From contig DIYH01000010.1 of the NCBI GenBank assembly GCA_002435755.1, positions 1 to 64,000 of the forward strand: a stretch of 64,000 nt of DNA, given 5' to 3'. Positions 44,945 to 53,624 of the stretch are shown here, in pieces. The position numbers and the translations under genes were made by a program. The notes beneath the pieces are model-generated. The model was given only the letters and a program-made list of their open reading frames with translations. It had not been told where the DNA came from and did not search any database. Position 1 is the stretch's first letter, and each line of letters starts with the position of its first letter. This DNA comes from Flammeovirgaceae bacterium UBA6059 (GTDB lineage: Bacteria > Bacteroidota > Bacteroidia > Cytophagales > Cyclobacteriaceae).

Positions 44945-46687
44945 CTAGTCGTCGAATATCTTGACCTTGCTGGCAAATGTGCGCAAAATCACAGCGCTTA
45001 CCAGAATGATAAACAGATATATACCTGCCATACTCCATTGACCAAAAATCACACTCCCCACAAAAAAGAGAATACAGTAAGCTAAAGCTATAGCAGCCAA
45101 CCAACAAATAGTCAGGTAACCAATCTCTCCTGAATTAGCGCCATTTTGATAAGGTCCCCATCTACCTCTTGGTTGTATGCGATCATAAAAAGACCTCAAT
45201 ACTTTATCATCGGTTGGCTGTGTGATAAGTGTAACCACAATCCATGCAACCGTAGTAAATCCTACAGTTACGAAGAATGAATTTGGGAACTCCATCCCAA
45301 AACCATATCGAGCGACACTATAACCAACAAACGGGGCAATGATCGCAGTGATCTCACTCCATGCGTTCACGCGCCACCAGTACCACCTCAATATAAGCAC
45401 CATGCCCAGGCCAGCTCCGCATTCCATTAAAAACTGCCACACACCAGAGATATTGGTTATCTGAGAAGTGGCATACAAAGCTATCAGCATTACTATCAGC
45501 GTACCAACTCTTGATGCCATGACGAACTGCTTTTCGGTAGCCTCAGGTTTGATGTATCGCTTGTATACATCATTGATAAGGTAGCTGGTACCCCAATTGA
45601 GTTGGGTGGATATGGTACTCATATAAGCAGCGAAGAAGGCGACCAATAACAAACCTCTAAGACCATCAGGCAAATAATCCTTCATGGCCATGACATAGCC
45701 CAGCTTTTTATCATCAGCTGGTAAGTCGGGATATAATACCAACGCAGCGAGTGCCACAATGATCCAGGGCCATGGACGAATACAATAATGTGCTATCTGA
45801 AAAAATAAGGTAGCATAAACAGCATGTTTCTCATTCTTAGCACTCATCATTCGCTGTGCGACATAACCACCTCCGCCAGGCTCGTTACCCGGATACCAAC
45901 TCGCCCACCACTGTATACCAATAAAAGCCAGAAAGCTACCCAGGCTTAGAGATAAAGTAGTCGCTACATCCGCTACATCAGCCTCTCCTACTTGCGGAAA
46001 AAAACTAAAACTACTTGGAGGCAGACTTGACTTGAGCCCTTCAATGCCGCTGACTTCTGAGGCATCTAGCACTAAAAAGGCTAATACAATGCTACCTGTC
46101 ATTGCCATTAGAAACTGGATAACATCAGTGAAAGCTACCCCCAATAATCCTGAGGTAGCTGAGTAGATCACTACAATAACCATAGCCAGCGCCGTATACC
46201 AGAGCAATTGATCATCTGGGATATTAAAGAACACTTTGATCAGCGACATCAAAGCCACATTGACCCAGCCGATAACAAGAGAATTGAGAAACAAACCAAG
46301 GTATACTGCCTTAAAGCCACGTAGCATTGAAGCCGCCCTACCGGAATAGCGGATCTCCACCAGTTCGACATCAGTTAATATATTCGCTCTGCGCCAGTAC
46401 TTGGCAAAAAAGAAAGTGGTCAACATACCACCGGCAAGCATGTTCCACCAGAGCCAGTTACCTGCGATACCACTTTGAGCGACTAATTCGGTGACAGCAA
46501 GGGGTGTATCTGCAGCAAATGTAGTTGCCACCATAGAAGTACCTGCTATCCACCATGGGAGGTTTCTTCCACCAAGAAAAAAGCTTTCGATGTTCTTTCC
46601 CGCGGTGTTGCGAAAAGAAAGGCCTACTCCAAGGATAAGCAGGGTAAAGAAGATAATAATAACGTAATCAAGCGTCGCTAATGCCAT
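44945..46687 (-). CDS. Sodium:solute symporter family protein
   Basis: A 580-residue SSS-family transporter with 13-14 predicted membrane segments. The start ALATLDYVIIIFFTLLILGVG and the segment GGRNLPWWIAGTSMVATTFAADTPLAVTEL (in short GGRNLPWWIAGTS, then FAADTPLAVTEL) are typical of the family's first helices. The substrate cannot be read; many relatives take up sugars, sialic acid or amino-acid-like solutes with sodium. It begins a transcript that continues into murB. A CAAATATG (minus: CATATTTG) six bases before the ATG resembles a -7 box. Confidence 0.88.
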   Translation of the reverse strand: MALATLDYVIIIFFTLLILGVGLSFRNTAGKNIESFFLGGRNLPWWIAGTSMVATTFAADTPLAVTELVAQSGIAGNWLWWNMLAGGMLTTFFFAKYWRRANILTDVELVEIRYSGRAASMLRGFKAVYLGLFLNSLVIGWVNVALMSLIKVFFNIPDDQLLWYTALAMVIVVIYSATSGLLGVAFTDVIQFLMAMTGSIVLAFLVLDASEVSGIEGLKSSLPPSSFSFFPQVGEADVADVATTLSLSLGSFLAFIGIQWWASWYPGNEPGGGGYVAQRMMSAKNEKHAVYATLFFQIAHYCIRPWPWIIVALAALVLYPDLPADDKKLGYVMAMKDYLPDGLRGLLLVAFFAAYMSTISTQLNWGTSYLINDVYKRYIKPEATEKQFVMASRVGTLIVMLIALYATSQITNISGVWQFLMECGAGLGMVLILRWYWWRVNAWSEITAIIAPFVGYSVARYGFGMEFPNSFFVTVGFTTVAWIVVTLITQPTDDKVLRSFYDRIQPRGRWGPYQNGANSGEIGYLTICWLAAIALAYCILFFVGSVIFGQWSMAGIYLFIILVSAVILRTFASKVKIFDD

Positions 46688-46801
46688 GACGACAAATATG
46701 TTGAAAAGAGATTAGAAAGAGCTGACTGACAGGGTTTACACCTACTCATTAAAGCAATATCTAGCTAGTCTTAACTGGGTCTTACACTCAAATTGATGAT
46801 T

Positions 46802-46837
46802 GAAAATGGATAACACAAATCTCAACTCTCCATTTTC
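46802..46837. repeat. Inverted repeat between the symporter and yebC genes
   Basis: GAAAATGGA and TCCATTTTC form a perfect 9-bp stem around an 18-base loop. It lies 15 bases beyond the yebC stop. There is no T-run. A comparable AATGGACAATTGAC-type sequence occurs at 61316-61332, so this may be a dispersed intergenic element. Confidence 0.45.
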
Positions 46838-46851
46838 CCTTGTCAATCTAA

Positions 46852-47562
46852 TCAAGCGATATTGGTGTATACCGCTTGTACATCATCATCGTCCTCTATC
46901 TTATCGAGCATCTTTTCTATCTCTTCCATCTGCTCTTCCGAGAACTCAACAGGTGTGGTAGGGATACGCTTTAGCAATGCTTTATCCACTTCGATATTCA
47001 GTTCCTCAAATGCTTTGGATAAGGTACCAAAGTTGGTGTAGTCACCGTAGACGTAAACACGACCATCATTTTCTTCGATTTCCTCCAGCCCGGCATCAAT
47101 CAGTTCAAGTTCCATCTCCTCCAGGTCCATCTCTTCGGTTTTGTCAAACTCAAAACTCGCCTTACGATTGAACATAAACTCAAGAGATCCATTAGGAACT
47201 ATGCCTCCACCGGATTTGCTGAAATAAGCCTTTACATTGGCTACCGTACGCGTCGTATTGTCAGTAGCACACTCTACAAACACTAGTACCCCGTGAGGGC
47301 CTTTGCCTTCATAGTTGACTTCTGTGTACTCGGCTGCATCTTTACCCTCCGCACGTTTGATCGCATTTTCGATGTTGTCCTTGGGCATATTTTCCGCCTT
47401 GGCATTCTGGATGGCAGTTCTTAGCTTGGCGTTCATTTCCGGGTCACCTCCACCCTCCTTTGCCGCTACGGTGATAGCTTTTGCCAGCTTCGGAAATATT
47501 TTGGACATCTTGTCCCAACGCTTCTCTTTAGCTGCTCGCCTATATTCAAATGCTCTTCCCAT
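46852..47562 (-). CDS. YebC/PmpR family protein
   Basis: A 236-residue YebC-family protein starting at the ATG at 47562 (MGRAFEYRRAAKEKRWDKMS); three extra codons are open upstream but not part of the family. Conserved parts include FPKLAKAITVAAKEGGGDPEMN, AENMPKDNIENAIKRAEG and YEGKGPHGVLVFVECATDN (each given in part). YebC proteins were described as transcription regulators and more recently linked to relief of ribosome stalling. A -7 box lies 22 bases upstream. Confidence 0.93.
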   Translation of the reverse strand: MGRAFEYRRAAKEKRWDKMSKIFPKLAKAITVAAKEGGGDPEMNAKLRTAIQNAKAENMPKDNIENAIKRAEGKDAAEYTEVNYEGKGPHGVLVFVECATDNTTRTVANVKAYFSKSGGGIVPNGSLEFMFNRKASFEFDKTEEMDLEEMELELIDAGLEEIEENDGRVYVYGDYTNFGTLSKAFEELNIEVDKALLKRIPTTPVEFSEEQMEEIEKMLDKIEDDDDVQAVYTNIA

Positions 47563-47584
47563 GACAATCAAATATTAAAGGACA

Positions 47585-47592
47585 CAAAAATA
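47585..47592 (-). promoter_or_regulatory. -7 box of the yebC-like gene
   Basis: TATTTTTG on the minus strand matches TAnnTTTG exactly, 22 bases before the start codon. Confidence 0.45.
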
Positions 47593-47660
47593 TAAATCCT
47601 CATGATTCGATCATCATACAGATTCCTATATTCAGCACTACCTGTTCGACCCAAGTGTTA

Positions 47661-47694
47661 TTGTTTGTATTGCCCTCCTGACCTTGTAAATTAG
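47661..47694 (+). promoter_or_regulatory. Promoter of the YdeI/OmdA gene
   Basis: TTGTTTG (47661) and TAAATTAG (47687) are 19 bases apart, the expected -33/-7 spacing in Bacteroidota, with one mismatch in the -7 box. The start codon follows three bases later, so the message would be leaderless or nearly so. Confidence 0.5.
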
Positions 47695-47697
47695 CTT

Positions 47698-48219
47698 ATG
47701 GCAGAATTCATTTCTACTGTTGAAGACTTTAATAATGAACTTTGGCGTCATCATTTAACTGTACCTGAGGCAATAGCACAGCAGTTTATAGAAGGTGATA
47801 ATAGACGGGTCATTTGTACCATAATGGATAAGCACAAGATGAATTGTGCGCTTATGGCCGCCAAGGATTATTGGTTTATTCTAATTAATAAAGGGGTAAG
47901 AAACAGCCTTGGGCTCAACACCGGTGATAAGGTGAACTTGCGCTTAGAAAAGGATCGCTCCGAATATGGCATGAAGGTACCGGACGAAATGCTAGCGGTT
48001 ATGGATCAGGACGAAACAGGGACAAAGTTTTTCAAGGCGCTCACCATGGGAAAACAGCGCAGTTTACTCTATCTGGTTAACAAAGTAAAGAATACCAACA
48101 GCAGGATCAACAAAGCCCTGGCGATCATGGACCACCTCAATGAAACTGAGGGAAAACTCGATTTCAAAGCACTAAATGTGAAGATTAAAGAGTTTAACCA
48201 AAGAGGCAAGTTGCGGTAA
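47698..48219 (+). CDS. YdeI/OmpD-associated (OmdA) family protein with DUF1905 domain
   Basis: The 173-residue protein has an N-terminal DUF1905 beta-barrel (about 5-95, WRHHLTVPEAIAQQFIEGDNRRVICTI in part, then LNTGDKVNLRLEKD) and a C-terminal helical YdeI/OmdA-like domain (LTMGKQRSLLYLVNKVKNTNSRINKAL in part). The family is associated with bacteriocin or peptide resistance in some species, but the mechanism is unclear. The start ATG follows a promoter with only three bases between. It converges tail to tail with the Uma2 gene. Confidence 0.8.
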   Translation: MAEFISTVEDFNNELWRHHLTVPEAIAQQFIEGDNRRVICTIMDKHKMNCALMAAKDYWFILINKGVRNSLGLNTGDKVNLRLEKDRSEYGMKVPDEMLAVMDQDETGTKFFKALTMGKQRSLLYLVNKVKNTNSRINKALAIMDHLNETEGKLDFKALNVKIKEFNQRGKLR

Positions 48220-48220
48220 T

Positions 48221-48787
48221 TCAACCCTTGTAAAACACGTCGCTCAAAGTCAAAGAACTACCTTGATTCCCCGCAGCGATACTTTGATTAGGCTCGCTAT
48301 AAACCCTTGTTTTGGTGTATCGATTACCAACCAATTCAGAATAGACTTCTATAAGTTCGCTACGGATATCTACTATCCAATACTCTGCTATACCGCCGGA
48401 AGCATACAACTCCTTTTTAGTCGTCTTGTCGAAAGACAAAGTAGAGTCCGATATCTCAACCAACAAAAAAACCTCCGCAGCAACAGGGTGAGCCTCAGCA
48501 TAATAGTCAGCTTTATACTTAACTACAGCAATATCCGGCTCAGGCTCTGAAATACCATTAATCACTACCGGGTTTTGTGTGCGAACGTACCATTGATCAT
48601 TAACGGTGCGTATTAGTGTGGCTAGTCGGCCTAGAACAGCTGCGTGTTTTGTACCAATTGGGCTCATCTTATTGATGATTTCTCCATTGATCAGCTCGAC
48701 TTTCTCTTCTGGTGACAAAATACCAGACTCAGCCATTTTGTAGTATTCCTCCCTTGTGATCAATCTTTTGCCTACTAGCACTTCCAT
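48221..48787 (-). CDS. Uma2 family (DUF820) restriction-endonuclease-fold protein
   Basis: A 188-residue Uma2-family protein, counted from the ATG at 48787 (MEVLVGKRLITREEYYKMAE); a 35-codon upstream extension overlaps the neighbouring gene's 5' region and is not family-like. The PD-(D/E)xK-like core is visible as EKVELINGEIINKMSP, EPEPDIAVVKY, VFLLVEISDST and KKELYASGGIAEYWIVD. Such proteins are numerous in cyanobacteria and some Bacteroidota; their biological role is unknown. Confidence 0.87.
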   Translation of the reverse strand: MEVLVGKRLITREEYYKMAESGILSPEEKVELINGEIINKMSPIGTKHAAVLGRLATLIRTVNDQWYVRTQNPVVINGISEPEPDIAVVKYKADYYAEAHPVAAEVFLLVEISDSTLSFDKTTKKELYASGGIAEYWIVDIRSELIEVYSELVGNRYTKTRVYSEPNQSIAAGNQGSSLTLSDVFYKG

Positions 48788-48876
48788 GGGTACGTCGAAA
48801 AGTCTTACTTTAAAGTTAATCAATGAGTAGTTACGCACGAAAAACCTACTACCGCGAAACACAGAGACAACATTCC

Positions 48877-50184
48877 ATGCAGCATCAATCAATCAGTCAA
48901 AGAGGCCGAAAAGCAGCACAAACAGTGCTCAGATCAGACTTTGAAGTCTACTTCGAAGCAGTTCAAAACATCTATCATCCGGTGGATAATTCTGAGGGCA
49001 CTTTTCCCCTCAATGTGGCTGAAAATAAGCTCTGCTGGCCCATACTTAAGGATAAGTTGCAATCGATCTCCAGGACCAACGATATACCGGATTGGGTGGC
49101 CGGATACACGGATGCAAAAGGGGACTTTGCTTTCAGACAAGCCATTGCCTCATTTATGAAACAACATCTTACGCACCGTCCTATTGATCCGGAGCATATA
49201 GCAACCTCAGCCGGAGCAACGGCCGTGATCGAAATGACGACCCAAATCCTATGTAACTCAGGTGATGTAGCTGTATTTCCTGCTCCATCTTATCCCGTAT
49301 ACAAGCAAGACATTGGCAACAAGTCAGGAGTTGAGAGGTACGACCTTACCACTTACCGTGATTTCATGCAACTGATCAATGGTCCAAATTTGACTATCGA
49401 TCATCTGGAAGCAGCAAGAAAGGATATTGAACAACAAGGTAAAAGATTCCGACTCCTTGTGCTCACATCACCTGACAACCCAACAGGTAAGATATACAGC
49501 CTCCAGCATTTGAAAGAACTGGCGACATACTGTATCGAACATCAGATACATCTGATAGTCAATGAGATTTATGGTCTTTCGCTGATTGACACCCGGCATC
49601 CGGGCATCTGCAAAGACTATATTGATCATCAGGTATTCACTTCATTCGCTCAAGTAATACAGGAGCTTCAAAGCGATTACCTGCATCTGTGGTATGCTTT
49701 GTCCAAAGATTTCGGCGCATCAGGCCTTAGGGTCGGATTGGTCTACTCACTTAATAAGACCTTCCTCAAGGGCTACAACAACTACAATGCACCCCACATG
49801 GTCTCTAATCACACCCAGTGGTTGTTTCAAATGGTTTTTGAAGATCACGATTTTCTCACCGAATATATCAAGACCAATCAAGCCCGGCTTACTGCATCGT
49901 ATGTGGCCTTTACTTCGATGCTCAAGTCCAATAGTATTCCGTATGTTCCTGCATCAGGTAGTCTTTTCATATGGGCTGACTTCTCCAGGCTCCTATCGGA
50001 AAGTAGTCAGGAAGCCGAAGACACGCTTTGGCTTGATGTTTACAAAGAGACAGGTATTCTCTTAACGCCAGGGCAAGGGTTTGGACATGAGGGCAAAGGC
50101 CAATTTAGGATTGTGTATAGCTGCTTTCCAATCGAAAAACTTCAAGTGGCCATTGATCGATTGGATCAGTATCTAGTAGGTTGA
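48877..50184 (+). CDS. Class I/II aminotransferase, ACC-synthase-like
   Basis: From the ATG at 48877 the product has 435 residues and begins SISQRGRKAAQ, as in relatives; an ATG at 48823 would add 18 atypical residues. It belongs to PLP fold type I: PLP-contact segments SAGATAVIEM, LTSPDNPTGKIYS and NEIYGLSL, and Schiff-base Lys277 in YALSKDFGASGLRVGLVYS. The opening NVAENKLCWPIL and overall pattern resemble 1-aminocyclopropane-1-carboxylate synthase and its bacterial homologues, but ACC formation cannot be assumed. Confidence 0.85.
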   Translation: MQHQSISQRGRKAAQTVLRSDFEVYFEAVQNIYHPVDNSEGTFPLNVAENKLCWPILKDKLQSISRTNDIPDWVAGYTDAKGDFAFRQAIASFMKQHLTHRPIDPEHIATSAGATAVIEMTTQILCNSGDVAVFPAPSYPVYKQDIGNKSGVERYDLTTYRDFMQLINGPNLTIDHLEAARKDIEQQGKRFRLLVLTSPDNPTGKIYSLQHLKELATYCIEHQIHLIVNEIYGLSLIDTRHPGICKDYIDHQVFTSFAQVIQELQSDYLHLWYALSKDFGASGLRVGLVYSLNKTFLKGYNNYNAPHMVSNHTQWLFQMVFEDHDFLTEYIKTNQARLTASYVAFTSMLKSNSIPYVPASGSLFIWADFSRLLSESSQEAEDTLWLDVYKETGILLTPGQGFGHEGKGQFRIVYSCFPIEKLQVAIDRLDQYLVG

Positions 50185-50187
50185 TGA

Positions 50188-50532
50188 CTAATCATCACGA
50201 CTAACGAGCCACTTTGTCATAGCAATCCAAAATGGGCTAGTCAAAATTGTGATCGCAATGACGATGATAGTCATCTGGTAGGCAAAGTTGGTGATGATAC
50301 CATGACTCTGACCAACTGAGGCTAACACAAAGCTGAACTCACCGATCTGGGCCAGCAAAGCACCGCCAAAAATCGCTTCGTGCCAATTGCTGCCTAGAGA
50401 TTTCAATGCGAATGTGTTGATACCGTGATTAGAGACATAAGCCGCAAACACAACGAGCGCAACAGTCATGATATGTTCGAACAGAAAATCAAGATCAATA
50501 AGTAAAACTACCTCACGCTTAAAAGTTATCTT
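50188..50532 (-). pseudogene. C-terminal remnant of a Kef-type cation:proton antiporter
   Basis: An open stretch of 114 codons encodes LLIDLDFLFEHI, then an ATG-led 93 residues (VALVVFAAYVSNHGINTFAL, HEAIFGGALLAQIGEFSFVLA, FAYQMTIIVIAITILTSPFW, each in part). This matches the last third of the membrane domain of CPA2/Kef antiporters, with the conserved Gln-Ile-Gly-Glu-Phe signature. Intact proteins of this group have 380-650 residues, and the earlier helices are absent: a stop lies at 50533 and an ankyrin gene ends 33 bases further. The likely history is a deletion. Confidence 0.75.
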
Positions 50533-50564
50533 CTACCAAATATCAAGTACGAGAATAGAAACAT

Positions 50565-50942
50565 CTATGTAAACCAAAATTCGAACCATTCTTTAACCTT
50601 AAGCCAGAGTGGTTTTTTGTACATCTTAGGTTTCAGGTCAAAAAAATTGAGCATGTCAGGGTCATTATTAAGATGGACCGCCTGATAGGCATCAATGCCT
50701 TCAAATTCTGACTTTATAGACGGTTTAGCCCCATGCTCCATTAAGAACTTCACTACCTCCAGGTGATTGTTCTTGACCGCCTCTATCAAAGCTGTCGTCA
50801 AAAACTCGGGATGCTGGTAGTTGGGATCAATCCCATTCCTGATATGGTATCGTACAACTTCCACATCGCCGCGCTCGGCAGCATAGAACATATCTTTCCA
50901 GTCTCCTCCTGACATAACCTTGCTATTTAGCTTAATGCTCAT
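50565..50942 (-). CDS. Ankyrin-repeat protein
   Basis: The 125-residue protein has about two and a half ankyrin repeats: DMFYAAERGDVEVVRYHIRNGIDPNY and TALIEAVKNNHLEVVKFLMEHGAKPS (given by their cores GDVEVVRYHIRNGIDPN and NHLEVVKFLMEHGAKP), then a third half-repeat. The C-terminal tail is rich in Lys and Trp (KKPLWLKVKEWFEFWFT). No signal peptide, so it is cytoplasmic, presumably a protein-binding module. It is divergent from glnS. Confidence 0.8.
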   Translation of the reverse strand: MSIKLNSKVMSGGDWKDMFYAAERGDVEVVRYHIRNGIDPNYQHPEFLTTALIEAVKNNHLEVVKFLMEHGAKPSIKSEFEGIDAYQAVHLNNDPDMLNFFDLKPKMYKKPLWLKVKEWFEFWFT

Positions 50943-51091
50943 ATAACTATAATTCTTATCAATTGATTTGTACCCAACCGCAACTCAGCGCTTTTGGACA
51001 GGGCCAATCAGTAGTTCTTATTAATTCTATCTCTCCTCCATTCCCTTTTGCATTGCTTCTGTTTTTATTTGCGCTTCAAATAGTCACAAGT

Positions 51092-52768
51092 ATGGATACT
51101 CCCAAGAAGGAATCGCTCAATTTCATTGAACAGATGATAGAAAAGGATCTTGATTCAGGCAAACATCAGACGGTCAAGACCCGCTTCCCTCCAGAGCCAA
51201 ATGGTTACCTGCACATTGGCCATGCCAAGTCTATTTGTCTCAATTTTGGCCTTGCCGAAAAGTACAATGGTACGTGCAATCTCCGGTTTGATGACACTAA
51301 CCCTGAGAAAGAAGAGGTGGAATATGTTGACAGTATCAAAACTGACATCAAGTGGCTGGGTTTTGACTGGGAAGATAGGGAATACTATGCGTCGGACTAT
51401 TTTAACACACTTTATAGCTATGCGATCCAGCTAATCAAAGACGGAAAGGCTTACATCGATGAGCTGTCCAAAGAAGAGTTTGCAGCCATCAAAGGTAGCC
51501 CTACCGTTCCTGGTAAGGAGAGCCCCTACCGGAACAGGCCCTTAGAGGAGAACCTTACACTCTTTGAGGAAATGAAGTCCGGAAGACATCCAGAAGGTAA
51601 GATGGCGCTTCGCGCCAAGATTGATATGTCATCACCCAACATGCATATGCGCGACCCTATCCTTTACCGTGTAAAGCATGCCTCTCATCATCGTACAGGA
51701 AACCAGTGGTGTGTCTATCCTTCCTATGACTTTGCCCATGGGCAATCTGATAGCTTGGAGGAGATCAACTACTCGCTTTGCACACTAGAGTTTGAAGTAC
51801 ATCGACCACTCTACGAATGGTTGATAGAAAACCTTGGCATATATCCTTCGAAACAGACCGAATTTGCCCGGCTTAATCTAAGCTACACGATCGTAAGCAA
51901 GCGTAGTTTGAGAGAGCTAGTGGAAGGCAACTATGTCAGCGGCTGGGATGATCCTCGCATGCCTACCATATCTGGTATTAGGCGCAGGGGCTTTACACCT
52001 ACCGCAATCAGGAAGTTTGCCGACACCATAGGAGTAGCTAAGCGCAACGGCATCACGGATGTGGCGGTACTTGAGCACGCTGTACGCGAAGACTTGAATA
52101 AAGTAGCTCCAAGGGTGTTTGGCATCATGGATCCTGTCAAGTTGGTCATTACCAACTGGCCTGAAGGGAAAACTGAGACCATGACGGCCATTAACAACCC
52201 TGAAGATGAATCGGCGGGCACTCGTGAGATGCCGTTTACACGAGAGCTCTATATCGATAGGTCCGACTTCAAAGAAGACCCTCCAAGTCCCAGGAAATGG
52301 TACCGACTGGGTCCTGAAAGAGAGGTACGATTAAAGTCCGGATACATCATCAAATGTACTGGATTCAAAAAAGGTGATAATGGAGAGGTCGAGGAGATTT
52401 ATGCAGAGTATGATCCCGAAACACGCAGTGGTCAGGACACTTCCGGCAAGAAGGTAAAGGGTACCCTTGGCTGGGTATCTGCGGACCATGCTGTGAAGGG
52501 TGCTGAGATCCGTCTTTATGATAGACTCTTCCTAACGGAAAACCTTGGCACAATAGAAGATGACTTCAAAAATCATCTTAACCCCGACTCACTGACAATA
52601 ACGAAAAAGGCTGTTCTGGAACCGTCCCTTGCAAATGCTAAAGTGGGAGACATCTTCCAGTTTGAGCGCATCGGGTACTTCAGAGTAGACGAGGACACTA
52701 CAGACAATCAACTGGTCTTCAACAGGACCATCACACTCAGGGACAACTGGGCTAGGAAGAATGGATAA
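51092..52768 (+). CDS. glnS: Glutamine--tRNA ligase
   Basis: A 558-residue class I synthetase starting at the ATG at 51092. The open frame reaches back to 50963, but those 43 residues form a hydrophobic stretch that no GlnRS has. HIGH is at 41-44 in FPPEPNGYLHIGHAKS, and the KMSKS equivalent is VSKRS at 268-272. The C-terminal anticodon-binding beta-barrels are complete (NAKVGDIFQFERIGYF). GlnRS presence means direct charging of tRNA-Gln. The last eight bases overlap the start of a tiny zinc-ribbon gene. Confidence 0.96.
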   Translation: MDTPKKESLNFIEQMIEKDLDSGKHQTVKTRFPPEPNGYLHIGHAKSICLNFGLAEKYNGTCNLRFDDTNPEKEEVEYVDSIKTDIKWLGFDWEDREYYASDYFNTLYSYAIQLIKDGKAYIDELSKEEFAAIKGSPTVPGKESPYRNRPLEENLTLFEEMKSGRHPEGKMALRAKIDMSSPNMHMRDPILYRVKHASHHRTGNQWCVYPSYDFAHGQSDSLEEINYSLCTLEFEVHRPLYEWLIENLGIYPSKQTEFARLNLSYTIVSKRSLRELVEGNYVSGWDDPRMPTISGIRRRGFTPTAIRKFADTIGVAKRNGITDVAVLEHAVREDLNKVAPRVFGIMDPVKLVITNWPEGKTETMTAINNPEDESAGTREMPFTRELYIDRSDFKEDPPSPRKWYRLGPEREVRLKSGYIIKCTGFKKGDNGEVEEIYAEYDPETRSGQDTSGKKVKGTLGWVSADHAVKGAEIRLYDRLFLTENLGTIEDDFKNHLNPDSLTITKKAVLEPSLANAKVGDIFQFERIGYFRVDEDTTDNQLVFNRTITLRDNWARKNG

Positions 52769-52919
52769 AAAGAAGGAATGTCCCAGCTGTGCCATGGAAG
52801 TGGATACAGACAGTACTATATGCCCTATTTGCGCCTACGAATTTCCGGAGAGCAACTCAGGCTTACAACTCGTAGCTATGGGGCTGCTGATTGTGATTCT
52901 CCTTTATTGGATACTTTAA
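52761..52919 (+). CDS. Small zinc-ribbon protein with C-terminal membrane anchor, 52 residues
   Basis: An ATG overlapping the glnS stop by eight bases opens a 52-codon frame ending in TAA. The N terminus has two Cys pairs, ECPSC (Cys7, Cys10) and ICPIC (Cys21, Cys24), the layout of a small zinc ribbon, followed by an acidic linker and a hydrophobic tail (LVAMGLLIVILLYWIL) that predicts a tail-anchored inner-membrane protein with the ribbon in the cytoplasm. The overlap shows co-transcription and probably coupled translation with glnS. Function unknown. Confidence 0.72.
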   Translation: MDKKKECPSCAMEVDTDSTICPICAYEFPESNSGLQLVAMGLLIVILLYWIL

Positions 52920-52925
52920 ATTTTA

Positions 52926-53432
52926 CTATTTGATCCTTCGTGCAAACATCACGCCCGGCCATGGGAACATATAACTTAGAGGTCTTCCTATGTACCAAGC
53001 GGTGGAAAGCGACGCTTTGAACAGCCAATTCTCTCCAAGGTCTTTGCGATAGCCGAAGCTTGTAAATGAAATAACATCAAATGTTCTTTCTTTTTCACTA
53101 GTTGCTCCTTCTCCAAAGGACTCGAAGCGGATGTAAGGCGTAAGCCCCAATCCCAATTCCCACCGCTTACCTAGAGTGTAGTAAGTGGATAGAGGAAGAA
53201 ATACATCGACTGTTCTTCCATGGATCCCTCTATGACCTACTGACATTAGAGACAAACCGCCCCTAAATCCAAAGAAATTCCCATTGTCCATCTTCTTCAT
53301 CTCATGTAGATAACTCAGAGAGTAAAAACCACCATGCCCTAATAGTTCGACAGCAATAAAGCTCTTGTTTTGACTAAAACTCTGATAGCATAAAGCAAAA
53401 AGTATCGTACAGGTAAAAAATATCTTTCTCAT
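52926..53432 (-). CDS. Small outer-membrane beta-barrel-like protein
   Basis: From the ATG at 53432 (twelve extra upstream codons precede the signal peptide) the product has 168 residues: signal peptide MRKIFFTCTILFALCYQSFSQ, then alternating strands such as SFIAVELLGHGGFYSLSYLHE, LPLSTYYTLGKRWELGLGLTPYI and SFGYRKDLGENWLFKASLSTAWY (each in part). This fits a small outer-membrane barrel, family not recognised. It ends six bases from the convergent zinc-ribbon gene. Confidence 0.6.
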   Translation of the reverse strand: MRKIFFTCTILFALCYQSFSQNKSFIAVELLGHGGFYSLSYLHEMKKMDNGNFFGFRGGLSLMSVGHRGIHGRTVDVFLPLSTYYTLGKRWELGLGLTPYIRFESFGEGATSEKERTFDVISFTSFGYRKDLGENWLFKASLSTAWYIGRPLSYMFPWPGVMFARRIK

Positions 53433-53584
53433 AACATCTATTCTAGTAAGATACTCGATTTTGAGCACAATCGAAATATTCCAAACCTATGGCATCACAT
53501 AGGGTTCTAATGAATCTACTGATTATGATTCCAGCTTTATTGGATATTGTGATTTTTATCAGGCACAGAGGCTTTGGTTGAACT

Positions 53585-53592
53585 TACCTTTG
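53585..53592 (+). promoter_or_regulatory. -7 box upstream of the lipoprotein gene at 53625
   Basis: TACCTTTG matches TAnnTTTG exactly, 32 bases before the ATG. No -33 element at the usual distance is seen. Confidence 0.45.
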
Positions 53593-53624
53593 TCATGACT
53601 GGTTAAATCTTAAATCTACAATCC

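Noticed and set aside
50963..51091. 43-residue N-terminal extension of glnS with a hydrophobic stretch
   Set aside because: It starts from TTG and has no counterpart in GlnRS; the ATG at 51092 gives the normal N terminus.
53489..53581. 30-codon frame with a hydrophobic stretch in the gap before 53625
   Set aside because: No promoter or partner signal, and such short frames arise by chance in AT-rich gaps.
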